From assembly GCF_901411515.1 (NCBI RefSeq), contig NZ_CABDUX010000001.1:248001-312000 (forward strand): 64,000 nt of DNA. The letters run 5' to 3'. Position numbers and translations under genes: made by a program. How positions within the stretch are numbered: the first letter of the stretch is position 1; the number at the start of each line of letters is the position of its first letter. Origin of the DNA: Raoultibacter phocaeensis. Lineage in GTDB: Bacteria > Actinomycetota > Coriobacteriia > Coriobacteriales > Eggerthellaceae. Shown in pieces: positions 18,014-28,393 of this stretch. Below the pieces are notes generated by a model that was not told the DNA's origin, did no database searches, and was given only the letters and a program-made list of their open reading frames with translations.

Positions 18014-18052
18014 AAGCCCCGGAACCAGCATTGAAGTTCCGGGGCTTTTGTT
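18014..18052 (+). terminator. Intrinsic terminator after the TOBE gene
   Basis: A 12-bp stem AAGCCCCGGAAC (18014-18025) with GTTCCGGGGCTT (18036-18047), followed by TTTTGTTTG. It sits 22 bases after the stop codon. Confidence 0.85.
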
Positions 18053-18082
18053 TGCTGGCGCAGAGCGGTCGCTCTGCGCTCG

Positions 18083-18667
18083 TTATGCGCCAGCGAGATG
18101 CGGTTCGGATGCGGGAACGGAAGCGACGGTTCGACAAGCCGCGATCGGCGAGAGCGCAGCAAGCTCGGCGAGCAGCTCTTGCCGGTCAGCGAACGCGCGC
18201 CTCTCGTCTTCCGACGAATCGTCTGCCGCCGGCACGACAACGGATCCCCTCCACGTATCGCCTCGATCTTTGTACGCATCGGTTTGCACGTAGTAGGCTG
18301 CTACGAATTCGTCGGCAGTGGGCACGTCCTTTTTTTCAAAACCGTAGTTCAAGTTATCGAGAATGCCACCGACCAGCACTGCAAGCTGATCGGTTCCGCT
18401 GCGCTCGACGGTGTATTCGACAAGACCCGCCTCGCTGTTGAATAAAGCGTTCGCACCGATGTATATCCTGCGAATTCGCTCGCGTCGCGTTTTTTCCGAC
18501 TTGGCGATAACCACGACAGCCGCCGCGACGATAACCCACCATGCGATGGACAAGACGAGGTCGAGCGGCGTATCGACGCGATAAAAGCCCATGTACACCC
18601 ACAGAAACAGCAGGAATGCCGATGCTGCCACGATGAGAGCGGTTATGATGACGTTGCTTTTTCTCAT
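18083..18667 (-). CDS. Two-helix membrane protein coupled to the giant surface protein
   Basis: I do not recognise a family. The 194-residue product starts MRKSNVIITALIVAASAFLL and has two adjacent membrane helices (about residues 5-24 and 32-51), then a basic stretch (KSEKTRRERIRRIY) and a soluble domain containing GANALFNSEAGLVEYTVERS and DQLAVLVGGILDNLNYGFEK. Its ATG overlaps the TGA of the 3121-residue surface protein (ATGA at 18667-18664), so the two are probably translationally coupled. A role in export, anchoring or assembly of the adhesin is inference from this coupling alone. Confidence 0.7.
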   Translation of the reverse strand: MRKSNVIITALIVAASAFLLFLWVYMGFYRVDTPLDLVLSIAWWVIVAAAVVVIAKSEKTRRERIRRIYIGANALFNSEAGLVEYTVERSGTDQLAVLVGGILDNLNYGFEKKDVPTADEFVAAYYVQTDAYKDRGDTWRGSVVVPAADDSSEDERRAFADRQELLAELAALSPIAACRTVASVPASEPHLAGA

Positions 18668-21600
18668 AAGGCAGCACCCTTTCCGCTCGCGCCGCCATCG
18701 CGGCCGAGCAACGTGTTCTCGTATCCGTTCAATGCCGCTATGAACCGACGGCGGCGGGCGATCACGACAAGGATGTACAGCGCACTCAGAATCATGCCGA
18801 GAATGATGTAGAAGTGCACCCAGCACGCAGGATCATGCACGTCGAATCCGTCTGCCAAGGGAGTTTCGTTGTCCTCGATCGTTTCCTCTTCAGGACCCGT
18901 GAGAGGCGTCGGCTCTTCCCCGATCACCGTTTCATAGACGTTCTGCAGCGCTTGGGCAGCAGCGTCGATCGGCGCGGTTACCGCAGGTGGCAACACGTTG
19001 GCAAGCGGCGTGTCGGGCGTGATAGGCGCAGGCAGCGGAGTCGGCGTCGGATTCGGCCCCGGTACGGGAACCTCGATGGCCTCGAAAGCCCATGCACCGT
19101 TCACCTGCACGTCAGCTTCACCCATAAAGCCGTTGTTCGGATCGACCCAGCCGCCGAACGTATAGGAACCGTTCACGTTGCCGTACGCGTCGTGCGTGTA
19201 CAGGACGGTACCCTGCGCAAACAGCGCATCGACGACGTAAGGCTGACCGTTTACGAGCCCTGTCAGAGAGACGGGTACGACAGGCGTCACGGGTACGCCC
19301 GCCGCATCGAAGTACGTGTTTTCGGGAAGATCCCAACCGTACGAGACGTTATAGCGCGCGACGTTTTGCTCGGCATACGACCAAGAACCGGTAACGGTGA
19401 CGGTTTCGCTTCCCATCACACCGTTGCCCGGATCGGACCACCCGCTGAAGGTGTATACGCCGGTTACGTTATTGTAGGAGTCGTACTCGTTCACCGCATA
19501 ACCGGCGGCAAAGACGGTATCGACCGCATACGGCTGGCCGGAAACGAGACCCGTACGTGGGACGGGCAAGGTCACGCCGTCGGGTACGTTATCGATACCC
19601 CAGTCGTACACGACGCTGTACGCATCGACTTGGATATCCCTCGGCATCCACGAGCCTTCGATGGTCACATCGGCTTCGCCCATGGTTCGGGTCGTACCGC
19701 CAACCTGCTCGCCGTCGAGCAACCAACCCCCAAACGTATAGGAGCCGTTCACATTGCCGTATGCGTCGTGCGTATAGACAGCATAGCCGTCCGCGAACGC
19801 CGCATCGATATCGTAGGTTTGATTCGGAACCAAGCCAGTCTGTGCGTTCGGCTTCACGACGCCGACTTCGGAACCGGCGGCATCGTAAAAGGTCGTATCG
19901 GCAGGAAGATTCTCCCATACATAAGAGACGCTGTGCTTTTCAACGGCGCGCTCGGCGAATTCCCAAGCTCCACGAATGGCCACGTCATCGTCGCCCATCG
20001 TCTGGATGCCGCCCAAATCCCATCCGCCGAACGTGTAGGAGCCGTTCACGTTGCCGTATGCATCATGAGAGTAGACGGTGAAACCAGCGGCATACGTGGT
20101 ATCGACGGCATAAGGCTGGCCTTTTACGTACGATTTTGTTGCGGGCAGCGTCAACACCGCCGCATTGCCGTCGGCGTCGAAGAGCCCGGAGCCCGAATCA
20201 GGAAGCCCCGTCCATTCGTAAGCGACTTCGTTTGCGGCGACCGCGACCGCTTCGTATGCCCACGAGCCCGAAACGGTCACATCGGCGTCTTCCATGATGC
20301 CGCTGCCTGGATCGTTCCAGCCGCTGAACGCGTACGAACCGTTCACGTTGCCGTACGTATCGTGCGTGTACACGGTAATGCCCTGCGTGTACTTCGTGTC
20401 GATGGTGTACGGCTGCCCGGATACCAGCTCGGTAAGGGCTGGGGGCAGAGCGGTATCGGCAACAGCGCCCGCTGCGCTGTAGTACATCGCGTTTCCGGGA
20501 AGATCCCAAGTATACGAAACGCTGTGGGTAGCAACGGCTTCATCGCTGTGGACCCAGACGCCCATGAGGGAGACGTCGGCATCCTCCATAGCCTTTGTCC
20601 CGCTGACGGCAACACCGTCGAGCGTCCAGCCGCCGAACGTGTAAGCGCCGTTCACGTTGCCGTACGCGTCGTGAGTGTACACCTTGTAGCCCTCGTAGAA
20701 CGTTGAGTCGACCGTGTAAGGCGCACCTTTCACGAGACCGTCGAGCGATGCGGGAAGCTCGGGTGCCACGCCGTTGCCGTCCGCATCGAAGAGCACGGCG
20801 TTTTCGGGAAGATCCCAGCCGTAGGAAACGCTGTTAACGTCGACTTCGATATCGGAGTGCTTCCACGTACCGACGATAACCACTGCAGCGTCGCCCATGG
20901 TTTGTTCTCCGGCGCGATCCCAACCTTCGAAAGCGTAGGAGCCGTTCACGTTGCCGTACGCGTCGTGCGTGTACACGGTGTACCCGACAGCGTAGTCGGT
21001 GCTCACCGTGAACTTCTGACCGGGGACGAGCTCCAAGGGATCGGCAACCGGAACCGTCGGACCGACCGCGGTACCGTCGCCATCGTAGTATACGCCGACT
21101 GGAAGGTTCCACGCGTACGTAACGGGATGCGAGGCAACAGGCTGCTCTGCGTATTTCCACGAGCCTTCGAGAACGACCGAAACGGTGCCCATGGTTTGCT
21201 CGCCGTCGACAGAGACGCCGTCGAGCGTCCAGCCGCCGAACGTGTAGGAGCCGTTCACGTTGCCGTACTCGTCGTGCGTGTACAGCATAGAGCCGCTCGC
21301 ATACGCGTCATCGACGGCGTAGCCCTGTCCCTTTACAAGATCCTCGACCGCCGATGGAAGCACTGGCGCTGCGACGCTGCCGTCAGCGGCGAAGAACTCG
21401 CTATCGCTCGGAAGATCCCATGAGTACGAAACGCTGAAGGCATCGACGTGAATCCGCTCGGGCGTCCACGCACCTGAAACGACCGCATCGGCGTCTCCCA
21501 TCTTCTGGCCGGTGCCGCCGACCTGCTCGCCGTCGAGCGTCCAGCCGTCGAACGTGTAGGAGCCGTTCACGTTGCCGTACTCGTCGTGCGTGTACACCGA

Positions 21601-24600
21601 AAAACCCCGTGCGTAGTTCGCGTCGACCGTATACGGTTGCCCGGGCACCAGCCCCGCCATCGTTGCAGGCTTTGCGACGACGACTGCATCTCCTGCGATG
21701 TCGTAATAGGCTGTACCCTCGGGAAGGTTCCATTGGTAGAAAACGCTATGCGACACCACGGACTTCTCGCTGAAGCTCCATTCGCCTTCGATAGTCACGG
21801 AAGCCTCGCCCATCACGCGTTCTCCGCTGACGGCAACACCGTCGAGCGTCCAGCCGCCGAACGTGTAGGAGCCGTTCACGTTACCGTACTCGTCGTGCGT
21901 GTACACCTCGAAGCCGCGCACGTACACGCCGTCGATCGGGTAGCTCTGCCCCTTCACGTACGATCGCGTGGCGGGGTACGCGGGCACCACCGGTGCACCG
22001 TCGGCATCGAACAGCTCCGCGTCTGCCGAAAGCCCGTTCCATCGATAGGCCACGTCGTAGGCGGTAACGCCGATCGAGGCAGGCGTCCACGTGCCAGTGA
22101 TGGTTACGGACGCTGTACCCATGGTTTGCTCGCCGTTCTTATCCCAGCCCTCGAACGTGTAGGAGCCGTTCACGTTGCCGTACTCGTCGTGCGTGTAGAC
22201 CGCATAACCTTGCGCGTATGCTTCGCTCACCATGAACTTCTGGCCGGGGACGAGCTCCGAGGGATCGGCACGGGGAACCGCGGGAGCAACCGTGTTTCCT
22301 GCTTCGTCGTAGAAAACGATGTTCTCGGGAAGATCCCATGCATAGACAACAGGATAGGAGACGACCGTTTGCGCGCTGTACTCCCATGTTCCCTCGATGG
22401 CAACGCTGGAAACGCCCATCGCCTGCTCGCCGCTTACCGCAGCGCCACCGATCATCCAACCGCCGAACGTATACGTTCCGTTCACGTTGCCGTACTCGTC
22501 GTGGGAGTAGACCGTGCGGCCCACGGCGTACGCGGCGTCGACGGCGTAGGGCTGGCCGCTCACGAGGCCCCGAATCTGCGCGGGAAGCGCAAGCAACGCA
22601 TCGCTGCCGTCGGCGTTGTACAACTTCGTATCGGCGGCGGGAAGGCCCGTCCACTCGTAGGTTACGTCAAACTCGGCAACATCGATCGCCGCGTACTCCC
22701 ACGTACCACGCACGACAATTGGATCGTAGGTGCCGCTCACCTTCCCGTTATCCGGATCGGCCCACCCCTTGAACGTGTAGGAGCCGTTCACATTGCCGTA
22801 CTGGTCTTTCACGTACACGACCGATTCGTCAGGCCGATGAGTCGCATCGATGTCGTAGTCCTGTCCTTCAACGAGCCCGATAATGAATTCGGGCAACGTC
22901 GGCTGAGCGGCGAGCACCGCTCCTTCGGCGTCGTAGTACGTCTTGTCGCTAGGCAGGTTCCACGCATACGTAACGCTGTACTGGGCGACCTCCCGTGCTT
23001 CATAGCTCCACGATCCGGTAACGATCAAGGGCTCGGTGCCCATCGTGCCCTCGCCCGGATCGTTCCACCCGCTGAAGGTGTGCACGCCTGTCACGTTGCC
23101 GTACTCGTCGTAGGCGTTCACCGTATAGCCGGCCGCATACGCGGTATCGACAACATACGTCTGATTCGGCTTGAGGCCGGTTATCGCCGCAGGCACGCTT
23201 GCACCGGCCGGTACATTTTCACTGCCCCAATCGTAGGTGACGTCGTTGACGGGCACCGCTATGTCGCGCGGAGTCCACGTGCCGGAAACGGTAATGCTCT
23301 TGTCTTTCATGACGCCGTTGCCTGGATCGTTCCAACCGCCGAACGAGTAGGAACCGGTCTGGTTTCCGAACTCGTCATGGGTGTAGACGGTGAAGCCTTC
23401 GGTATACGAATCGTCGATGGCATACGGGTCGTTGATAACGAGATCGGTTATGCGTTCGGGCAGCTCGGGGTTAAATTGGTTGCCCGCCTCGTCGTATACG
23501 GTTTCGTTCGGTAAGCCCGTCCACTCGTAGTTCACCTGGAACCGCACAAGCTCACTTGAGGCGTACAGGTTCAGCGTGAGCGTGGCGCGGTCGATACCGG
23601 TAAGAAGGATCGAAGACGCAGGGGCAACGGCGGTGCCGCCCATGGTCTGCTCGGTGTTCCACCCCGCATACGCATACCCCGGCTTCTGGGGCAAAGGCTG
23701 CACCGTGAGCGCATCGGTTGCAACAACGCCCGAAGGCAACGGACTCGGATCGTTGCCGATAACGGGCAGCGTAGCCGTCTGCGTCAGTTCGGCAAGCGGC
23801 GTTGCCGCCCCGTCGGCAACCTCGAAGTAGTTCACGGCGTACTTCGGTGTGAGGTAAATGTCAACCACGGTATCGCCCGGAACGCCGACGAGGTTGAACC
23901 CGTCGGTCGTCGCATCGAGCCTGATGTAGCTCTTCGAGCACGTAACCGAATTGAGCACCCAAGCATCGTCCGCCGCCGTATCGGTTACAGCGAGGTCGAT
24001 CTTGTTGTCGTTTTGCAGCCATGCGAAGTACAGCTCTTCGGTAGCCGCGCCGGCAGCAGTGTTTGCATCCACGATAGCGGGTGCAAACACGGTGCTCAAA
24101 GCGCCCGTCAGCTTGGCGTGCTCGACATCGGCGCCCGAGGCATCCACGTAATGGGTCCTCACGGTCACCCTGCCCTGACGCAGCGCCGCTTCGTGCTGGT
24201 TCTCAGCGCTCCGAACGCTCACAGTGCCGTCGGACAACCCGTTGACGAGCACCTGGTTCGCATATCGGGCCGTAATGAGCTTGGCCGCTTTGTCAAGCGA
24301 GCACTCGTAGAACACTTTTTCGACGTCCACCATGGAATCGGAGGGATGCTGCGCTTCGATGCCGAGCTCGGGATACGAAACCGTTTCGGGCAGCTTCGCA
24401 TACCTCTTCACCTCGGCAGCGGAGACATCCTCGGAAAACGCACCGGCCTTCACCTCGACCGTCGCGGGCGCCCCATCGGGCTGCGCCTCGACGAACGCGG
24501 GGGTTATGGCATTATCCTGATCGGGATACGAGTACACCTCGTACGCGAGCGAATACGCATCGGCCCAGATCGCGTACAACACCGTATCGCCGTTTATCGT

Positions 24601-27600
24601 AACGGACTCAATGGAATCCAAAAGCTCGTCGCTTTCCGAACCGTCCGTCGTCGCCCAGCCTTTGAACACGGCATCGCCGTTGGAGAACCCGTCGTCAGTC
24701 GGCAGGTCGGAAATCGTTGTGCCCCTATCGACGTAGCGGTCTTCGGGAGCGGCGCCCTGTCCGCCGTTCAGATCGAAGCGCACGGCGGATTGCGCATAAT
24801 AGTGCGCTTTGAGCACGAGCGAACCGTCGCCAGCGATCACACCCGTCAGGTTGTTGGGCGCCGAGGCGTCGAGCTTGAAGCCCGTCTTGGCGTAGTCGGC
24901 CGCCTCTACCGTCGCCACCGCATCGGTTGTGCCTGTCAGCGGAACGGCTCTGTCGGGCTCGTCGGCATACGTGCCGTCCTGCTTGCTATAGAACACGTGT
25001 ACGGTGTACGCCGTATCGGTGTTCGCCGTGAAATTGGCGTAGTACGTGGTTGTTTGCGGCCATCCACCTGCGGGTATTTCGGGCACGAACGTCTCTTCCG
25101 TGCTCACGACAAAACCTGACAAATCGGTCCAGTTGACAAACTCGTATCCCGCGTTCGGCGCTGCAGTCGAGCCCTTCGCCTCGCCCGTTTCCGGCTTCAG
25201 CGACTCGCTCGAAGAACTCACCGTGCCGGCCTTCGAGGGGGAAACCGTATAGGTGATGGAGCTCATGTCCTTTTCGAGCCACTGCGCATACAACGTCGTG
25301 TCTTCGGTGATGATGAACGCCTCGCCCGGCTGGTACATCGTGCCACCCGAGCCGTCGGGAGTCGTCGACCATCCGATGAAGGTGGCGTTCGCCTTGCGGA
25401 ACGAATTCCGCTCGATGGCAACCTTGCTTTCGGGCTTATACGGACCGCCTTTGTCCACGACGGATCCGGCAGTGGCGCCGTTGCCGTCGTAGGTCACGGC
25501 GTACTTATCCTCCCAAAGCGCCGTAAACGTCAGTTTGTAATTGGTGGCGTCGCCTGCAAGCTCCTTGATAACGGACCATACGTCGTCAACCGAAACCGCC
25601 GTCGATCCCGAGTCGATCTTTCCATAGATTCCGTTGTTGACGCTCAGCTGCCACCCGCTAAACGTGCTGCCTTCTTTCTGCGGAGCGTTGGCCGGAAGCT
25701 GGATCACGTGGTTGGGGCTCTCAACGACGTTCGAATGATAATACGTAGTCGAATCAATCCAGCTCTTCTGGCCGTCGAGCGTTCCCCCATCGAGATCGTA
25801 GGCGGCGGTAACGGCGAGCGGTTCGGCTGATATCTTGAACTCGCGATACGTGAACTCAGGTTTTCTGTCGGTGTAGTAGAACACCTTGGCAATACCGATA
25901 TCCGCAGCAGCGGAAACCAAGCTCGTGAAGTCATGTCCGTTCAAATACAGGTTCGCGATATCCGGCGAATCGATGTCTTTGTAATATCCCCACGTATACC
26001 CGCCGTTTTGAAAACCGGCTCTGCTGCTTCGATGCTCGAAATCAGACCCGCTCTGGTAACCCTCTTTTGTTTTTGCGAAGAACACGACCGCATCGTTCAC
26101 ATCGGCCGTAAAGCTATCGCCCAACGATATCTGCGTCAGAGGACCGGCATTGATGCTGTAGTACAGTTCCATGTTGGAAGACTCGGTGCTGTACTTATAG
26201 TAGCGCAGATCAGAGGAATCCTTGTCCTTGACGGTGATGACTTTTTTCGCGGTAAGCGTTGTACCGTCGGCACCGGTGAGTTCGGCCGTGATCGTCGCCG
26301 TGCCCAAAGCGAGCCCGGTCACTTTGCCGTATGCCGGATCGGAAAGGGCGACAACCTTGGGATTGGAAGAAGTCCAAACGACCGCACCTTCGTCATAGGC
26401 CGACGAGGGGGTTTTGAGCGAAAGCGTTGCGGCCTCCCCGACGAACAGGGTGTCGACGCCCTCGATAGCAAGGTCCTGCCCACCTTGCGACGCGTTTTTC
26501 GAGAAGTAGATTTTCAGTTGGTTGAGATCGGATACGGACTTCGACGCGCCGTTTGCGAACGTGACGAAGAGCTGTCCCACGAACGATTCGTACCGAAGAG
26601 CCGTTACCATTTCGCCAAAATAGTCGGCATATGCGAACTGGCACCCGTTGCGGCCCGCGAAGATTTTCAGTTCGGCGATATCGAAGACGAAGCGTCCCTC
26701 GGAGTCGTACATGCCGAACTCCGTCGTCCATGAGCCCGACAAAGGAGTGGCGCTTCCGCTTCCGTCGGTGAAGCAGTAGTTCTGCCCGATCGTCAACTCG
26801 AACGTTCCATACAGCGTCTGCGAAAGCTTGTTGTCCCCCGCCACGGCTGCGGCGCCTGTGAGCGCGTAGCCGTAGAGCGAGAAGTGGCTGGTTTCGGCGG
26901 TATCGCCTTCGGCGATGAGGGAGGCGGCCGCCTCGTCGTCGTCGATGCGATACACCGCTGCATCGGCTGAGGCGATGGCGGCGTTCTCGAACGCGATCTG
27001 CACGGCACCTTCTGGCTGAATCTCGCTTCCGCCCGCATCGTAGAGGGTGATATCGTACACGACGGCGCGGACGATTTCCCTGCCTTGTTCGGCGGCAGCC
27101 TCGACAATCGCCTGCTCAGCCAAATCGGACTGCACGGGTTCGACAACCATAGTCGCTCCCTTGGGCAGCACGCCTTCGGCGGCGGTCAAAGTGACCGTGG
27201 TGCCCTCGACGGTTTGGGCGAGCACGGTGGGAACCGCATTCGCTTCAGGTTCGACGGGATCGGCGGCAGGCTCGCTGCCGTCGCCCGCCGTCTCGTCGCC
27301 TTCGACGGAAGGCCTTTCGGCATCGCCGATGGCGATCTCGGTGTCGCGCGTAAGCGGCGTGGCCGCCGCGCTTTCAGGCTCTTCATCGCCCTCGACCTTG
27401 ACTTCGGCGGTTTCGGGAACGATCACGAGGTTGCTCGTCACGTTGGAAGCGGCCACCTTGTACGTGCCGTCTTCCTGCGTCTCAAGGGCGATCTCGGCAC
27501 CGGTTTCCTTGTGCTTGGCCTTCACTTCGACGATTTCGAAGCCGGTATCGGCCTCCACATCGAAGATGAAATCCCTGGCAAGCGGCACTTCGATTTTAGT

Positions 27601-28029
27601 TGCGGGAAGCTTGACTTCTTGGTCGAGGTACACGATGTAGGAATGCGCAAGCTCGATGCCCACCTGGGCGACATCCACCGCCACCGAAGAATCGTCAGAT
27701 GCAGGGTCGCTCGGAGAAGGGGCTTCGTCGGTCGGCGGGATAACCTGTGCGTTACCACCTTCTTGCGCGTCCTGCGCACCGTCGCCTCGAACGGTGCCGG
27801 ACACGTCGTCGCTTTGCGCAGCATCGGTCGCACCGTTACCCGATTCATCCTTTACAGGTTCGAGATCAGGTTGCTCGACAGCCGAATCGTCCGATACAGG
27901 TTTCTGTTCGTCATCCGCGAATGCAGTAATACTGCACAGCGACAGCACTAAAGCAAACGAGACCAGCGTTGCGAGAAACTTGCCCGCGAACGTGTCTTTG
28001 AAATCGACTAACCCTTGCAACGTATTCAT
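18664..28029 (-). CDS. Giant repeat-built surface protein (SHIRT-like repeats)
   Basis: A 3121-residue exported protein, the largest in the window. A signal peptide (about 1-38, ending SITAFA) leads into an acidic linker. The next part has a ZU5-like/HYR-type segment, a BIG2 domain (AVVWTSSNPKVVALSDPAYG near residue 550) and several Listeria-Bacteroides InlB-type repeats (AAYDLDGGTLDG, YDGNGATAG, FDLNGGQGAAP). Residues about 1493-2985 are some 15 repeats of about 100 residues with YTHDEYGNVNGSYTFGGW and a closing VTIEGSW; this pattern resembles SHIRT domains, the rod-forming repeats of streptococcal adhesins. A Pro-rich linker and one C-terminal membrane helix (about 3072-3093) with a basic tail follow. 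There is no LPXTG motif. The start has an AGGTGAAGG site. The likely role is adhesion. Confidence 0.85.
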   Translation of the reverse strand: MNTLQGLVDFKDTFAGKFLATLVSFALVLSLCSITAFADDEQKPVSDDSAVEQPDLEPVKDESGNGATDAAQSDDVSGTVRGDGAQDAQEGGNAQVIPPTDEAPSPSDPASDDSSVAVDVAQVGIELAHSYIVYLDQEVKLPATKIEVPLARDFIFDVEADTGFEIVEVKAKHKETGAEIALETQEDGTYKVAASNVTSNLVIVPETAEVKVEGDEEPESAAATPLTRDTEIAIGDAERPSVEGDETAGDGSEPAADPVEPEANAVPTVLAQTVEGTTVTLTAAEGVLPKGATMVVEPVQSDLAEQAIVEAAAEQGREIVRAVVYDITLYDAGGSEIQPEGAVQIAFENAAIASADAAVYRIDDDEAAASLIAEGDTAETSHFSLYGYALTGAAAVAGDNKLSQTLYGTFELTIGQNYCFTDGSGSATPLSGSWTTEFGMYDSEGRFVFDIAELKIFAGRNGCQFAYADYFGEMVTALRYESFVGQLFVTFANGASKSVSDLNQLKIYFSKNASQGGQDLAIEGVDTLFVGEAATLSLKTPSSAYDEGAVVWTSSNPKVVALSDPAYGKVTGLALGTATITAELTGADGTTLTAKKVITVKDKDSSDLRYYKYSTESSNMELYYSINAGPLTQISLGDSFTADVNDAVVFFAKTKEGYQSGSDFEHRSSRAGFQNGGYTWGYYKDIDSPDIANLYLNGHDFTSLVSAAADIGIAKVFYYTDRKPEFTYREFKISAEPLAVTAAYDLDGGTLDGQKSWIDSTTYYHSNVVESPNHVIQLPANAPQKEGSTFSGWQLSVNNGIYGKIDSGSTAVSVDDVWSVIKELAGDATNYKLTFTALWEDKYAVTYDGNGATAGSVVDKGGPYKPESKVAIERNSFRKANATFIGWSTTPDGSGGTMYQPGEAFIITEDTTLYAQWLEKDMSSITYTVSPSKAGTVSSSSESLKPETGEAKGSTAAPNAGYEFVNWTDLSGFVVSTEETFVPEIPAGGWPQTTTYYANFTANTDTAYTVHVFYSKQDGTYADEPDRAVPLTGTTDAVATVEAADYAKTGFKLDASAPNNLTGVIAGDGSLVLKAHYYAQSAVRFDLNGGQGAAPEDRYVDRGTTISDLPTDDGFSNGDAVFKGWATTDGSESDELLDSIESVTINGDTVLYAIWADAYSLAYEVYSYPDQDNAITPAFVEAQPDGAPATVEVKAGAFSEDVSAAEVKRYAKLPETVSYPELGIEAQHPSDSMVDVEKVFYECSLDKAAKLITARYANQVLVNGLSDGTVSVRSAENQHEAALRQGRVTVRTHYVDASGADVEHAKLTGALSTVFAPAIVDANTAAGAATEELYFAWLQNDNKIDLAVTDTAADDAWVLNSVTCSKSYIRLDATTDGFNLVGVPGDTVVDIYLTPKYAVNYFEVADGAATPLAELTQTATLPVIGNDPSPLPSGVVATDALTVQPLPQKPGYAYAGWNTEQTMGGTAVAPASSILLTGIDRATLTLNLYASSELVRFQVNYEWTGLPNETVYDEAGNQFNPELPERITDLVINDPYAIDDSYTEGFTVYTHDEFGNQTGSYSFGGWNDPGNGVMKDKSITVSGTWTPRDIAVPVNDVTYDWGSENVPAGASVPAAITGLKPNQTYVVDTAYAAGYTVNAYDEYGNVTGVHTFSGWNDPGEGTMGTEPLIVTGSWSYEAREVAQYSVTYAWNLPSDKTYYDAEGAVLAAQPTLPEFIIGLVEGQDYDIDATHRPDESVVYVKDQYGNVNGSYTFKGWADPDNGKVSGTYDPIVVRGTWEYAAIDVAEFDVTYEWTGLPAADTKLYNADGSDALLALPAQIRGLVSGQPYAVDAAYAVGRTVYSHDEYGNVNGTYTFGGWMIGGAAVSGEQAMGVSSVAIEGTWEYSAQTVVSYPVVYAWDLPENIVFYDEAGNTVAPAVPRADPSELVPGQKFMVSEAYAQGYAVYTHDEYGNVNGSYTFEGWDKNGEQTMGTASVTITGTWTPASIGVTAYDVAYRWNGLSADAELFDADGAPVVPAYPATRSYVKGQSYPIDGVYVRGFEVYTHDEYGNVNGSYTFGGWTLDGVAVSGERVMGEASVTIEGEWSFSEKSVVSHSVFYQWNLPEGTAYYDIAGDAVVVAKPATMAGLVPGQPYTVDANYARGFSVYTHDEYGNVNGSYTFDGWTLDGEQVGGTGQKMGDADAVVSGAWTPERIHVDAFSVSYSWDLPSDSEFFAADGSVAAPVLPSAVEDLVKGQGYAVDDAYASGSMLYTHDEYGNVNGSYTFGGWTLDGVSVDGEQTMGTVSVVLEGSWKYAEQPVASHPVTYAWNLPVGVYYDGDGTAVGPTVPVADPLELVPGQKFTVSTDYAVGYTVYTHDAYGNVNGSYAFEGWDRAGEQTMGDAAVVIVGTWKHSDIEVDVNSVSYGWDLPENAVLFDADGNGVAPELPASLDGLVKGAPYTVDSTFYEGYKVYTHDAYGNVNGAYTFGGWTLDGVAVSGTKAMEDADVSLMGVWVHSDEAVATHSVSYTWDLPGNAMYYSAAGAVADTALPPALTELVSGQPYTIDTKYTQGITVYTHDTYGNVNGSYAFSGWNDPGSGIMEDADVTVSGSWAYEAVAVAANEVAYEWTGLPDSGSGLFDADGNAAVLTLPATKSYVKGQPYAVDTTYAAGFTVYSHDAYGNVNGSYTFGGWDLGGIQTMGDDDVAIRGAWEFAERAVEKHSVSYVWENLPADTTFYDAAGSEVGVVKPNAQTGLVPNQTYDIDAAFADGYAVYTHDAYGNVNGSYTFGGWLLDGEQVGGTTRTMGEADVTIEGSWMPRDIQVDAYSVVYDWGIDNVPDGVTLPVPRTGLVSGQPYAVDTVFAAGYAVNEYDSYNNVTGVYTFSGWSDPGNGVMGSETVTVTGSWSYAEQNVARYNVSYGWDLPENTYFDAAGVPVTPVVPVSLTGLVNGQPYVVDALFAQGTVLYTHDAYGNVNGSYTFGGWVDPNNGFMGEADVQVNGAWAFEAIEVPVPGPNPTPTPLPAPITPDTPLANVLPPAVTAPIDAAAQALQNVYETVIGEEPTPLTGPEEETIEDNETPLADGFDVHDPACWVHFYIILGMILSALYILVVIARRRRFIAALNGYENTLLGRDGGASGKGAAL
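19070..23550 (-). repeat. About 15 tandem ~300-bp coding repeats
   Basis: In-frame tandem array inside the giant surface gene. Each unit is about 285-310 bp. The segment coding for YTHDEYGNVNGSYTF is almost invariant at the nucleotide level, while the segment coding for the start of each unit varies strongly. This is the pattern expected of repeats that expand and contract by recombination. Units alternate between W-x-L-P-type and W-T-G-L-type openings. Confidence 0.9.
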
Positions 28030-28319
28030 AAGCCTTCACCTACTAGGACATAAAGAGCCCGATCGGCCCTTGTTTTCTCTGTACCGGCTCGTACGTTGTC
28101 TCGCATGCTGTCATATTCGCTCGTGTTCGTGGTAGGCTTCTCCTGCTTTGCGCGCAGGGTAAACCCGCCATTATTTTACCATGGTTGGGCTTATATATTA
28201 CTTGCGAGATGCTATTTCTGAAGGTAACTCCGTAACCACTGGTCAGCGCTTAATTGTTATGGATTTGGTCGGAGATTGTAGGCCTTATCTGATCGCAGCT
28301 TCAACCAAGAGGCGAATGA

Positions 28320-28325
28320 CTATAA
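28320..28325 (+). promoter_or_regulatory. -10 box upstream of the transglutaminase-like gene
   Basis: A consensus TATAAT at 28320-28325 lies 68 bases before the chosen GTG start at 28394. The -35 region is weak. The 28030-28393 gap, which separates the divergent surface-protein gene, is otherwise featureless but noticeably richer in A and T at 28170-28330 than its surroundings. If the box is used, starts further upstream in the same frame are excluded. Confidence 0.5.
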
Positions 28326-28393
28326 TGCACAGAAGAGCTATCTTCGAAGCGTCTGTCTCTTGCAGCGCGTGCGCAGAAAGGGAACCGAGTCCG

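Noticed and set aside
18814-23514. Two long plus-strand open frames (630 and 642 codons) opposite the giant surface gene
   Set aside because: They are antisense shadows of the tandem repeats; the HVAVRVV-type periodicity mirrors the sense repeats.
19070-23550. Regular spacing resembling a CRISPR array
   Set aside because: Units are about 300 bp and fully coding in frame; there are no short repeats with unique spacers and no cas genes. No CRISPR array was found in the window.
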